A stretch of DNA of 20,146 nt from positions 1-20,146 of the forward strand of contig JBBTUK010000018.1 in NCBI GenBank assembly GCA_038063775.1, in the 5' to 3' direction. The stretch comes from UM-FILTER-42-9 sp038063775. GTDB taxonomy: Bacteria; Patescibacteriota; Minisyncoccia; Moranbacterales; UBA2206. The position numbers and the translations under genes were made by a program. The notes beneath the pieces are model-generated. The model was given only the letters and a program-made list of their open reading frames with translations, was not told where the DNA came from and ran no database searches. Position 1 is the first letter of the stretch, and the number at the start of each line of letters is the position of its first letter. Of the stretch, positions 1-6,823 are shown piece by piece.

Positions 1-93
1 ATGATGGGCGCGCCGAGCGAAATAGACGAGCGTCAGCTCCAAGAAGTCGGAATAAAAAAAGTTATTGACAAAAAGATCAAAATAAAGAAGTAA
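1..93 (+). CDS. C-terminal tail of an unrecognised protein (5' end outside window)
   Basis: An open frame runs from the first base to TAA at 91-93 and encodes about 30 residues: a stretch with GAPSEIDERQLQEVGIKK followed by a very Lys/Ile-rich tail. Two ATG codons lie at the window edge, but nothing shows that either is the true start. The basic tail and its position just before the MFS gene fit the end of a longer upstream gene on the same strand. I do not recognise the family from so short a piece. It could also be a chance frame. Confidence 0.4.
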   Translation: MMGAPSEIDERQLQEVGIKKVIDKKIKIKK

Positions 94-98
94 AAAAA

Positions 99-138
99 CT
101 GCCTCAACTCACGAAGACGCTACGTCGACGCGAGGCGG
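99..138 (+). promoter_or_regulatory. hairpin upstream of the MFS transporter start
   Basis: CTCACG (108-113) can pair with CGCGAG (129-134) with one mismatch. Inside it, GACG (116-119) pairs with CGTC (123-126) around a three-base loop. An alternative outer stem pairs CTGCCTC (99-105) with GAGGCGG (132-138). GAGGCGG is the only vaguely Shine-Dalgarno-like string before the ATG at 149, and both stems would occupy it. No T-run follows, so it is not a classical terminator. Regulation is inferred only. Confidence 0.25.
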
Positions 139-148
139 GTAAAAATTT

Positions 149-1366
149 ATGGCCAGCGCCGCCGAAACCGTCATTCACGACGAACAATTGAATAAGAAAA
201 AAATAAAGCTCATCAGCTTTATTTCTTTTTTGTTCGGATTTTCCCAAGCCATTCTGCTTTATGTGATGTCCTTCTATTTCAAGTTAGCGACCGGAACGGA
301 AAATGTGGGAATTTTTTATACGATTTCTTACATAATTGTCCTTATCATTCTGCTTAATCTTCACAAGCTGGTCAGAAAAATCGGTAAATCTAACGTGTTC
401 CTTTTTTCTCTTCTGGCGAAAATTATCCTCGTGTTCTTCCTTACGCTGCTTCCACCATCGTTTCTGTCACTGTTGCTTTTGATGGGCTATATAATTTTCA
501 GCAGTTTGGAGTGGACAAACTTGGACGTGATTCTGGAGTCTTTTTCCAAAGACCAAATGTCGGGCCGGATCCGGGGGGTCCATCTTACCATCTTCAATCT
601 GGGATTTCTACTTGGCCCTTTTCTCTCGACTAAAATTCTGGAGAACATGAATTTCCAGGGAATTTTCGTAGTTGTTCTGATCTTTAACGCAGTTGTTTTT
701 TCTTTGGCCCTGATCGGGCTCCGCGGGGTGAATCATGAATTCAACCAGAAGTTGAAGGTGGCCGATCTCGTGAAAAAAGTTTTTCGGCGAAAAGATGTCA
801 TGGGTATATATTATATTTCATTTGTCCTGGAATTTTTTTTCGCCCTGATGGTCATCTATACCCCGCTTTATCTTCTGGATATTGGATTTTCTTGGGAGAA
901 AATCGGCATCGTTTTTACAATGATGCTTATTCCTTTTGTTTTGCTTCAATATCCGGCGGGAGTTTTGGCAGATAAAAAAATCGGAGAAAAGGAAATGATA
1001 ATATTGGCCATATTAATAATGGCCGCATCGACGCTCGGCATTTATTTTATCCACTCGCTAAGCGTTCTGGTGTGGGGAGCGGCCCTTTTCGCGACGCGCG
1101 TCGGAGCGGCGCTCATTGAGATTCTCCGCGATTCTTATTTTTACAAAAAAATAGACGGGCACGATGTGGATATTATCAATTTTATGAGGACTTCCATGCC
1201 GGTCGCTTACATACTTTCCACCGCTATATCCACCATTTTTATTCTCTTATTTTCCATAAAATTCGCCTTTATCCTGGTTTCTTTGGTCGTCTTGTCTGCT
1301 CTTTATCCGGCTTTCACGCTCAAAGATAACAAGAGCGAAAAAGAGCTTGCGATTTTACCCCGTTAG
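149..1366 (+). CDS. Major facilitator superfamily (MFS) transporter
   Basis: A 405-residue integral membrane protein with about 12 hydrophobic segments, the usual size for an MFS secondary transporter. A short hydrophilic N-terminus of about 20 residues precedes the first segment (about 20-40). The segment around 143-160 (LTIFNLGFLLGPFLS) looks like the MFS helix-5 motif, and PAGVLADKKIGEK (about 269-281) resembles motif A in the second half. The first in-frame ATG after an upstream stop is 149, and the next Met is residue 40, inside a membrane helix, so 149 is chosen. It is the only gene in the window ending in TAG. The substrate cannot be told from sequence; families like this include drug and sugar exporters. 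It is followed by about 145 bases of spacer with a separate promoter, so it probably ends its transcription unit. Confidence 0.85.
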   Translation: MASAAETVIHDEQLNKKKIKLISFISFLFGFSQAILLYVMSFYFKLATGTENVGIFYTISYIIVLIILLNLHKLVRKIGKSNVFLFSLLAKIILVFFLTLLPPSFLSLLLLMGYIIFSSLEWTNLDVILESFSKDQMSGRIRGVHLTIFNLGFLLGPFLSTKILENMNFQGIFVVVLIFNAVVFSLALIGLRGVNHEFNQKLKVADLVKKVFRRKDVMGIYYISFVLEFFFALMVIYTPLYLLDIGFSWEKIGIVFTMMLIPFVLLQYPAGVLADKKIGEKEMIILAILIMAASTLGIYFIHSLSVLVWGAALFATRVGAALIEILRDSYFYKKIDGHDVDIINFMRTSMPVAYILSTAISTIFILLFSIKFAFILVSLVVLSALYPAFTLKDNKSEKELAILPR

Positions 1367-1456
1367 AAAAGAAAAAGACAGACATTTTCATTTTTATGTT
1401 CAAGAATTAAATAGCGCGGGTTATTAGCGAATCTTCTTTATTTATAACAGGGCGAG

Positions 1457-1485
1457 TTGTTAGAAAGCCATAAAAATGCTAAAAT
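1457..1485 (+). promoter_or_regulatory. sigma-70-type promoter for the ybaK-like gene
   Basis: TTGTTA (1457-1462) and TAAAAT (1480-1485) are separated by exactly 17 bases, and TG one base upstream of the -10 (TGCTAAAAT) makes it an extended -10. The predicted transcript starts near 1492, leaving about 22 bases before the ATG at 1514. This placement also argues against the upstream TTG at 1457 being a start codon, because that codon is part of the -35 box. Confidence 0.6.
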
Positions 1486-1513
1486 ACATCGGGTAATTAT
1501 TAACAAAAAATAT

Positions 1514-2011
1514 ATGGCTATCTCAAAAAAGATCACCGAATATCTGGACAAAAATAAATACAAATACGAAATCATCGAACACAAAACCACTTATACCGCC
1601 TGGGACACGGCACAGACGGAAAAGGTCAAGCCCCAGGATGTCGCCAAGGCCCTGGTCATGAAAGCGGATGGTGATTATTTGCTGGCCCTCGTCCCGGCCA
1701 ACCGGAATCTGGACAAACAGAAACTTCTAAAGGTTATCAATGCGAGCCGGAAAAAATCTGGAGAAAAAAATTACAAAAAAATTGATTTTGCCAAGGAAGC
1801 CTGGATGAAAAAAAGTCTGCCGGGCAAAGTTGGAGCCACTCCGCCTTTTCGGGGACTTTTAAAGCTGGATCTTTTTGCCGACAGTTTGCTTTTCAAAGGC
1901 AAGAAGATCTACTTCGGGTCGGGAGAGTACACGAACTCCATAAGAGTAAATACAAGCCAATATCTGAAGCTGGAAAAGCCGGTCAAAGGAAGTTTCAGCA
2001 AAAAGAAATAA
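1514..2011 (+). CDS. YbaK/ProX-like aminoacyl-tRNA deacylase domain protein
   Basis: 165 residues, the usual length of a free-standing YbaK/EbsC domain. This family hydrolyses wrongly charged tRNA, for example Cys- or Ala-tRNA(Pro), in trans. The N-terminal helix leads into EHKTTYTAWDTAQ (about 22-34), then DVAKALVMK (about 42-50), which contains the conserved lysine at about K45. Next comes LVPANRNLD, matching the family's VPxxRxxD strand, and a late GKVGATPPF loop matching the G-x-x-P-P segment of the substrate pocket. The frame stays open upstream to a TTG at 1457, but that overlaps the promoter, and the domain begins at the ATG at 1514. The stop is two bases before scpA, so the two are probably co-transcribed. 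Which aminoacyl-tRNA it edits is not visible. Confidence 0.8.
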   Translation: MAISKKITEYLDKNKYKYEIIEHKTTYTAWDTAQTEKVKPQDVAKALVMKADGDYLLALVPANRNLDKQKLLKVINASRKKSGEKNYKKIDFAKEAWMKKSLPGKVGATPPFRGLLKLDLFADSLLFKGKKIYFGSGEYTNSIRVNTSQYLKLEKPVKGSFSKKK

Positions 2012-2013
2012 AA

Positions 2014-2733
2014 ATGTCCTATCATTTTAAACTGGAAAAATTTGAAGGGCCACTGGATTTGCTCTTGGAGCTGATTGAAAAGGAGGAAATGAACATTACG
2101 GAGCTAAGTTTGTCCAAAGTCGCTGACCAGTATTTGGAGCACATTAAAAATAATTCCGATATCCATCTGGAGAATCTGTCGGATTTTTTGTCCATCGCGG
2201 CCAAACTGATTCTTATAAAATCGCGCGCTCTTCTACCGATCCTGCAGTTTACGGATGAGGAAGAGGGAGAGATCAAAGATCTGACCAAGCAACTGGAAGA
2301 ATACAGAAAATTCAAGGAAATCTCTCAGCGGATCGGAAAAATGGCCAGTTTCGGGCGAATCGCTTATTCCCGAGACGGTTATTGCGGGATTGCACCTCTT
2401 TTTTACCCTCCCGCAGAACTGAATATTTTTGATCTCAAAAAAAATTTTCAAGCCGTACTGGCGGAGATCCCTCTAATTGAAAAATTGGAAGAAGAATATG
2501 TGCGGGAAGTCATAACTCTGGAGCAAAAGATAAACGATTTGCAAAATATGCTGCAGCGGAAAGTGGAAACTCATTTTTCTGAAGTGGTATCCGGAGCCAA
2601 AGACAAAATTGAGATCATAATTTCGTTTCTGGCGATGCTTGAGATGGTAAAGCAGAAGATAATCGAAGTGGAGCAGCATGAGCTGTTTCAGGACATAAAG
2701 ATGAAAGCAACGGTGAATCCAAGACAGTTGTAA
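2014..2733 (+). CDS. scpA: Segregation and condensation protein A (kleisin subunit of SMC-ScpAB)
   Basis: 239 residues, close to the usual ScpA length of about 240-260. The N-terminus carries the family hallmark FEGPLDLLLELI (about 10-21), followed by helices that bind the SMC neck (LSKVADQYLEHI, LSDFLSIAAKLILIKSRALLP). The middle is a charged linker, and the C-terminal 60 residues form a predicted winged helix (ISFLAMLEMVKQKIIEV) that would contact the SMC head. ScpA is the kleisin bridging the SMC dimer and recruiting ScpB in the cytoplasmic condensin complex. The ATG is 2 bases after the ybaK-like stop, with an A-rich leader and no Shine-Dalgarno. scpB, its partner, is the next gene but is separated by a 146-base insert holding an inverted-repeat element. 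Confidence 0.95.
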   Translation: MSYHFKLEKFEGPLDLLLELIEKEEMNITELSLSKVADQYLEHIKNNSDIHLENLSDFLSIAAKLILIKSRALLPILQFTDEEEGEIKDLTKQLEEYRKFKEISQRIGKMASFGRIAYSRDGYCGIAPLFYPPAELNIFDLKKNFQAVLAEIPLIEKLEEEYVREVITLEQKINDLQNMLQRKVETHFSEVVSGAKDKIEIIISFLAMLEMVKQKIIEVEQHELFQDIKMKATVNPRQL

Positions 2734-2737
2734 AGAT

Positions 2738-2881
2738 ATGCCCGGTAGTGAAATTTCGACTGAGTCCCAGAGGGACTCTAAAATGGAGAGGTGTATTGTT
2801 AAAAAATAATTATCAATAATTTTAAGAAAAAATCAACAGTTTACGTTAAAAGCAAATTGTCGAAATTCTACTACCGGGTAT
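2738..2881 (+). repeat. 144-bp inverted-repeat element between scpA and scpB (MITE/REP-like)
   Basis: Two 23-base arms, 2738-2760 and 2859-2881, match in 20 of 23 positions as an inverted repeat. Both contain CCCGGTAGT and AATTTCGAC or their complements. Inside, GAGTCCC (2762-2768), loop AGA, GGGACTC (2772-2778) forms a perfect 7-bp hairpin. The rest is AT-rich. The left arm starts four bases after the scpA stop, and the right arm ends inside the ATG of scpB (2880-2882). No target-site duplication is apparent. A 23-codon frame (2738-2809) starts at the left arm, probably by chance. It could be a non-autonomous mobile element or a long mRNA stem; no second copy is seen in this window. Confidence 0.65.
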
Positions 2882-3425
2882 GGACCAGCAAAAATTAAAA
2901 TCCGCCATTGAAAGCATTCTATTCGTCAGCGGGGAACCGCTGAAAATATCCCGGATTTCCAATATAACTGGCGTTCCCAGGCCGGAAGTGGAAAACGCCG
3001 TTATGATTTTGCAAGGAGAATATTCCTCAGTCGGCCGGGGTTTGATGATAGTAAAAAAAGAAGGCGAGATTCAGATGGCTAGCAATCCGGACAACGCCTT
3101 ATTTATCGACAAGCTCGTAAAAAGTGAGATACAGGAAAATTTGAGCAAAGCGGCTCTGGAAGTGATTTCAATCGTAGCTTATCGCGGTCCGATTACTCGA
3201 ATGAACGTGGAGGCCATCCGGGGAGTCAATTGCAGTTTCACGCTTCGGGCGCTTCTCATGCGCGGACTTTTGGAAAGAATTGAAAATCCGGTTGATAACC
3301 GTTCCTATTTATATAAAATATCGTTCGATTTTCTCAAGAAGCTTGGAGTTGAAAGCGTGGAAAAGCTGCCTGAATACGCAGCACTTTCCGGAGATAAGAG
3401 AGTGGATAGCATAATAAACAATTAA
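2880..3425 (+). CDS. scpB: Segregation and condensation protein B
   Basis: 181 residues, the normal size of ScpB, which dimerises and binds the linker of ScpA in the SMC-ScpAB condensin. Two winged-helix domains are recognisable. The first starts KSAIESILFVSGEPLKISRI (about 7-26). The second includes SKAALEVISIVAYRGPITR (about 89-107) and VEAIRGV followed by LRALLMRGLLE, the most conserved ScpB segment. The ATG at 2880 lies at the outer edge of the upstream inverted repeat and has no Shine-Dalgarno. If the arms pair in the mRNA, the A and U of this start codon fall in the stem. The following 63-base spacer is AT-rich with repeated AAATTC/TCTAAA words. Confidence 0.93.
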   Translation: MDQQKLKSAIESILFVSGEPLKISRISNITGVPRPEVENAVMILQGEYSSVGRGLMIVKKEGEIQMASNPDNALFIDKLVKSEIQENLSKAALEVISIVAYRGPITRMNVEAIRGVNCSFTLRALLMRGLLERIENPVDNRSYLYKISFDFLKKLGVESVEKLPEYAALSGDKRVDSIINN

Positions 3426-3488
3426 ATCCCAAGCGCGAAGTCCAAAATTCTAAATAAATCCGAATCTAAAATTCAAAAGAAAAACAGT

Positions 3489-4553
3489 ATGCCAAGTCTT
3501 ATTTTATCACTCCTCCTGATACCGTTTGCGCCCCTATGGTTTTATGGGAATATTGTGCGCTCTGATATTTCTGAAAATACAGCACCCTGCGACCAAGCGG
3601 CCGGAATTTGCCGGGATGTTCCGCGCGTGGAGGGGGCGCGGGACTTCAAAGGCGCGGAAGAAACCGACGGAAAGAATAAAAATTTCCAAAAAGCAAGCCT
3701 TTTTCCTGTCGATACGGCAGCTGCCTCCGGATTTGTCCCGGTTAAAAAAGAAAACGCCTCTGAACTGAAAATATGGGCGGGTGGAGCGGTGGCAATCGAT
3801 GTTGATTCTGGAACAATTTTGTACTATGACGAAGGCCGGAAAAGAACCCAGATCGCATCGCTCACTAAAATGATGACGGCCATTCTGGTGATGGAAAAAA
3901 TGAAAGACCTTGAAGAAGAAGTTGCCGTGACAAAAGAAGCGCTTCTTCAGCCGGGCACGGTCGTCGGTTGTCCTACGAGTACTCTTTGCTCCAGTAATCG
4001 GATGTACACCGGCGAAAAAGTCAAAGCGGCGGATCTTTTGAAGGCAATGCTCATGAACAGCGCCAACGATGCGGCCACGGCTCTCGGAATCCAAATCGCC
4101 GGTTCGCCGGATAATTTTGTAGAAATGATGAATGTGAAAGCCAAGGAACTCGGCCTCAAAGACACGCATTTCTGCACCCCGTCAGGACTTGAAATTGACG
4201 GCCAAGAGGACCGGTGTTATTCCTCAGCTTACGACATTGCCAGGATTGCCGCCTATTCGCTACAATACGAAAAAATCTGGGAGATAATGCGCATACCGGA
4301 AGGCCGTTTTTATTCGGCCGACGGAAAATATATGCACGAATTGAAAAGCACCGATCTTATAATGGATAGCACGCCGAATTATCTGGGAGTTAAAACCGGC
4401 TTTACCCCGCTGGCCGGAAAATCGCTTTTGGCGGGCGCGACTGATCCAGCCGGAAAGCGCCGGATCATCGCGGTTGTTTTGAATGATGATAAAAGATGGG
4501 AAGATATGAAAGCTTTGACTGACTGGATATTTGCAAGTTATAAATGGCAATAA
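3489..4553 (+). CDS. D-alanyl-D-alanine carboxypeptidase, peptidase family S11 (DacA/DacF-like)
   Basis: 354 residues. It removes the terminal D-Ala of peptidoglycan pentapeptides outside the membrane. Residues 3-20 form a hydrophobic signal or anchor helix. A roughly 70-residue low-complexity polar linker follows, and the catalytic domain begins near 95. All three active-site motifs are present: SLTK (S124, K127), SAN (191-193) and KTG (302-304). The protein ends about 50 residues after KTG, so it lacks the C-terminal beta domain and amphipathic anchor of E. coli PBP5; membrane attachment would be through the N-terminal helix. Cys161 and Cys167 flank a short loop before the SAN motif, and Cys229/Cys243 are nearby. 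Its last 10 bases overlap the ATG chosen for mraY, which suggests coupling of two wall genes. Confidence 0.92.
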   Translation: MPSLILSLLLIPFAPLWFYGNIVRSDISENTAPCDQAAGICRDVPRVEGARDFKGAEETDGKNKNFQKASLFPVDTAAASGFVPVKKENASELKIWAGGAVAIDVDSGTILYYDEGRKRTQIASLTKMMTAILVMEKMKDLEEEVAVTKEALLQPGTVVGCPTSTLCSSNRMYTGEKVKAADLLKAMLMNSANDAATALGIQIAGSPDNFVEMMNVKAKELGLKDTHFCTPSGLEIDGQEDRCYSSAYDIARIAAYSLQYEKIWEIMRIPEGRFYSADGKYMHELKSTDLIMDSTPNYLGVKTGFTPLAGKSLLAGATDPAGKRRIIAVVLNDDKRWEDMKALTDWIFASYKWQ

Positions 4554-5668
4554 TATCAAATATGGAAATATCTCGTATACAAGAAATTCCAGCGGTAGCC
4601 AATATTTTAAAAGTCATCATGACCGGCTTTTTGGCTTTCGTGATCGCCTTTGCCATCACGCCCATCCTCACTCATTTTTTGTATAAATATAAAATAGGCA
4701 TAAAAATAAAAAAGAATTCAGTTGACGGAGAAAAACTGACCTATGTCAATAAGCTGCACAAGGACAAGTCCGGCACGCCCACCATGGGAGGGATTTTAAT
4801 CTGGTTTTCAGTGCTTATTCTGATTTTTTCTTCCCATTATCTTTTCGGCTATGTTGCCAAGTGGCTCGATGTAAACATGATTGCCCGTCTGGATTTTTTA
4901 AGTCGCGCTCAAACCTGGCTGCCGCTTTTTGTCCTGGTTTCCGCCGGCCTTTTGGGACTTCTGGATGATTGGATGAGCGTTCGCGAGATCGGAACAAACA
5001 AAGGCGGAGGAATGCGCTTTGCTATGCGCTTCTGGTGGCTTTTTGTCATTGCCGGCGTCGGCGCCTGGTGGTTTTATTATAAACTCGGGTGGGACTTCAT
5101 CCACGTACCGGCGGTCGGTGATTTTGGGATCGGCCTTTGGTATATTCCGGTTTTCATTTTCATCATTCTCTTTAGCGCTATATCTTCCAATGAAACCGAC
5201 GGACTGGACGGACTGAACGGCGGGATACTGCTTTTCGCGTTTTCTGCCTTTTCAGTTATCGCTTTTTTCCAAAACAAAATGGATCTTTCTGCGTTTTCGG
5301 CCGCCGTGGCCGGAGCGCTCCTGGCTTTTTTATGGTTCAATATTTATCCGGCGAGATTTTTTATGGGCGATACCGGAGCGATGGCGCTTGGTACCACTTT
5401 GGGCGTGATAGCGATGCTTACTAACTCCGTTCTGACACTTTTTATAATCGTTTTCATTTATATTTTAGAGTCCGGAAGCGTAGTTATCCAGCTTTTCAGC
5501 AAGAAATTTTTCAAGCGCAAGGTTTTTTTAGCGGCGCCGCTTCATCATCATTTCGAGGCCAAGGGCTGGCCAGAACCGAAAATTACGATGCGCGCCTGGA
5601 TATTTACTGCCGTCACGGCGATTATGGGAGTGATTATCGGAATTTTGGGAGCGGGAAAATTCAAATAA
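4544..5668 (+). CDS. mraY: Phospho-N-acetylmuramoyl-pentapeptide-transferase
   Basis: 374 residues, about 10 membrane helices. It transfers phospho-MurNAc-pentapeptide from UDP to undecaprenyl phosphate, making lipid I at the inner face of the membrane. Motifs in order: HKDKSGTPTMGG (72-83), the Asp pair in LLGLLDDW (D141, D142), TDGLDGLNGG (218-227), NIYPARFFMGDTGAMALG (266-283, with the metal/nucleotide Asp at 276) and APLHHHFEAKGWPE (331-344). The segment before TDGLDG is three residues shorter than the NAVNLTDGLDG of E. coli: it reads SSNETDGLDG. The start at 4544 overlaps the carboxypeptidase stop; Met7 at 4562 is an equally possible start, with no ribosome-binding site to decide. pgk follows after 10 bases. 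Confidence 0.95.
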   Translation: MAIISNMEISRIQEIPAVANILKVIMTGFLAFVIAFAITPILTHFLYKYKIGIKIKKNSVDGEKLTYVNKLHKDKSGTPTMGGILIWFSVLILIFSSHYLFGYVAKWLDVNMIARLDFLSRAQTWLPLFVLVSAGLLGLLDDWMSVREIGTNKGGGMRFAMRFWWLFVIAGVGAWWFYYKLGWDFIHVPAVGDFGIGLWYIPVFIFIILFSAISSNETDGLDGLNGGILLFAFSAFSVIAFFQNKMDLSAFSAAVAGALLAFLWFNIYPARFFMGDTGAMALGTTLGVIAMLTNSVLTLFIIVFIYILESGSVVIQLFSKKFFKRKVFLAAPLHHHFEAKGWPEPKITMRAWIFTAVTAIMGVIIGILGAGKFK

Positions 5669-5678
5669 TTTTAAAAAT

Positions 5679-6722
5679 ATGGAATTAAAAAAAATCCAAG
5701 ACGTCGGAGAATTAGAGAACAAAAAAATATTATTGCGGGTTGATTTCAATGTGGCCGTCAAAAACGACCGAGTGATGGAATCATACAAGATCAAGGCCGC
5801 AAGGGACACTCTCAAGTATCTTTTAAACAAGGATGCGAGAATCGCCCTGGTCTCCCATTTGGGCCGGCCGGATGGGAAAAGGGATCCGGCTTTTTCCTTG
5901 GAGCAAATCAGTGAGTCTGTCGGAAAAATATTGGGAGTAAAAATTGTTTATTTCAATGATTGTATCGGCAAAAAAGTCAGTAGTATGCTGGAAAGCCTAA
6001 GATATGGAGAAGTTCTTCTTTTGGAAAATGTAAGATTTTATCCGGAAGAGGAGCAGAACGACCCAGCCTTTGCGGTAAATATGGCTAAAAATTTCGATTT
6101 GTATGTTAACGACGCGTTCAGCGTCTGCCATCGGAACCAAGCCTCGGTCACCGGCGTTGCCAAACTTTTGCCGAGCTATGCTGGATTCTGGCTGCAGAAA
6201 GAAATCGAAAATCTGGATAAAATAAAAACCGATCCGATTCATCCGGCGGTGGCGATTATCGGCGGAGCCAAGATAGAAACAAAACTGCCCGCCATAAACA
6301 TTTTTGAAAAAAGCTATGATTATATCTTAGTCGGAGGAAAAATCGCGGCAGAAGCACTGGAGCAAAAAATAAAATTTTCGCCCAAGGTAGTTTTGCCGGA
6401 AGATTTTGCCAAAGACGGACTGGATATCGGTCCCAGGGCGGTAGAAAAATACAAGGAAATAATCAGCCACGCTAAAACTATCATTTGGAACGGTCCGATG
6501 GGAAAATTCGAGGAAAAGCCGTATGATTTCGGCACCATGGAAATTCTCCACGCTGTCATTGAAAGTCCCGCGTATACTTTGGTGGGTGGGGGTGAATCAG
6601 TTCAGGTCTTGGAAGAAAATAACGCGATGGACAAAATTTCTTTTGTTTCCACCGGCGGCGGCGCGATGCTGGAATATTTGTCCGGCGAGCCAATGCCAGG
6701 GATAGAGGTATTGTGCAGCTAA
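5679..6722 (+). CDS. pgk: Phosphoglycerate kinase, compact form
   Basis: 347 residues, clearly shorter than the usual 390-415. It catalyses 1,3-bisphosphoglycerate + ADP to 3-phosphoglycerate + ATP. The N-domain substrate site is intact: RVDFNV (R20), SHLGRP (H60, R63), ENVRFYPEEE (R119) and NDAFSVCHR (R152). The C-domain nucleotide site keeps GGAKIETK (195-202), WNGPMGKFE (270-278), GGGES (303-307) and STGGGAMLE (324-332). The missing residues fall in the C-domain between about 222 and 246, where a helix and loop found in other enzymes are reduced to a short KFSPKVVLPEDF strand, so the enzyme should still be active. It starts 10 bases after mraY and ends just before a strong terminator, so it closes this transcription unit. 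Confidence 0.95.
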   Translation: MELKKIQDVGELENKKILLRVDFNVAVKNDRVMESYKIKAARDTLKYLLNKDARIALVSHLGRPDGKRDPAFSLEQISESVGKILGVKIVYFNDCIGKKVSSMLESLRYGEVLLLENVRFYPEEEQNDPAFAVNMAKNFDLYVNDAFSVCHRNQASVTGVAKLLPSYAGFWLQKEIENLDKIKTDPIHPAVAIIGGAKIETKLPAINIFEKSYDYILVGGKIAAEALEQKIKFSPKVVLPEDFAKDGLDIGPRAVEKYKEIISHAKTIIWNGPMGKFEEKPYDFGTMEILHAVIESPAYTLVGGGESVQVLEENNAMDKISFVSTGGGAMLEYLSGEPMPGIEVLCS

Positions 6723-6728
6723 AATCCG

Positions 6729-6755
6729 AAAAAACAGGGGGAGCCCTGTTTTTTT
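6729..6755 (+). terminator. Rho-independent terminator after pgk
   Basis: AAAAAACAGGG (6729-6739) pairs perfectly with CCCTGTTTTTT (6744-6754) around the four-base loop GGAG, giving an 11-bp stem whose 3' side ends in an uninterrupted run of seven T. It begins seven bases after the pgk stop. The A-run on the left would also make it work on the opposite strand. Confidence 0.88.
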
Positions 6756-6770
6756 AATTGTATTTACTTG

Positions 6771-6779
6771 TGGTATAAT
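6771..6779 (+). promoter_or_regulatory. extended -10 promoter for eno
   Basis: TGGTATAAT is a perfect -10 (TATAAT, 6774-6779) with the TGn extension. At 17 bases upstream lies only TTTTTA (6751-6756), a poor -35 that overlaps the tail of the terminator. Predicted transcription starts near 6786, giving a leader of about 38 bases to the eno ATG at 6824. The leader contains the repeated words ACATAAA and TAACATGTAAC. Confidence 0.6.
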
Positions 6780-6823
6780 ATAAACATAAAACATAAAGCA
6801 TTTAACATGTAACAAGTTTTGCT

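Noticed and set aside
65..96. TTGACA at 65-70 as a -35 for the MFS gene
   Set aside because: No acceptable -10 at 16-18 bases; the closest A/T hexamer is 20 bases away, and the TTGACA lies inside the preceding frame.
1457..1513. TTG-initiated N-terminal extension of the YbaK-like protein
   Set aside because: The extension lies over a good -35/-10 promoter and is not part of the domain; ATG 1514 fits family length.
3534..4169. 211-codon open frame on the minus strand over the carboxypeptidase gene
   Set aside because: It is the antisense shadow of a gene with all S11 motifs; the translation is His/Arg/Phe-rich without domain features.
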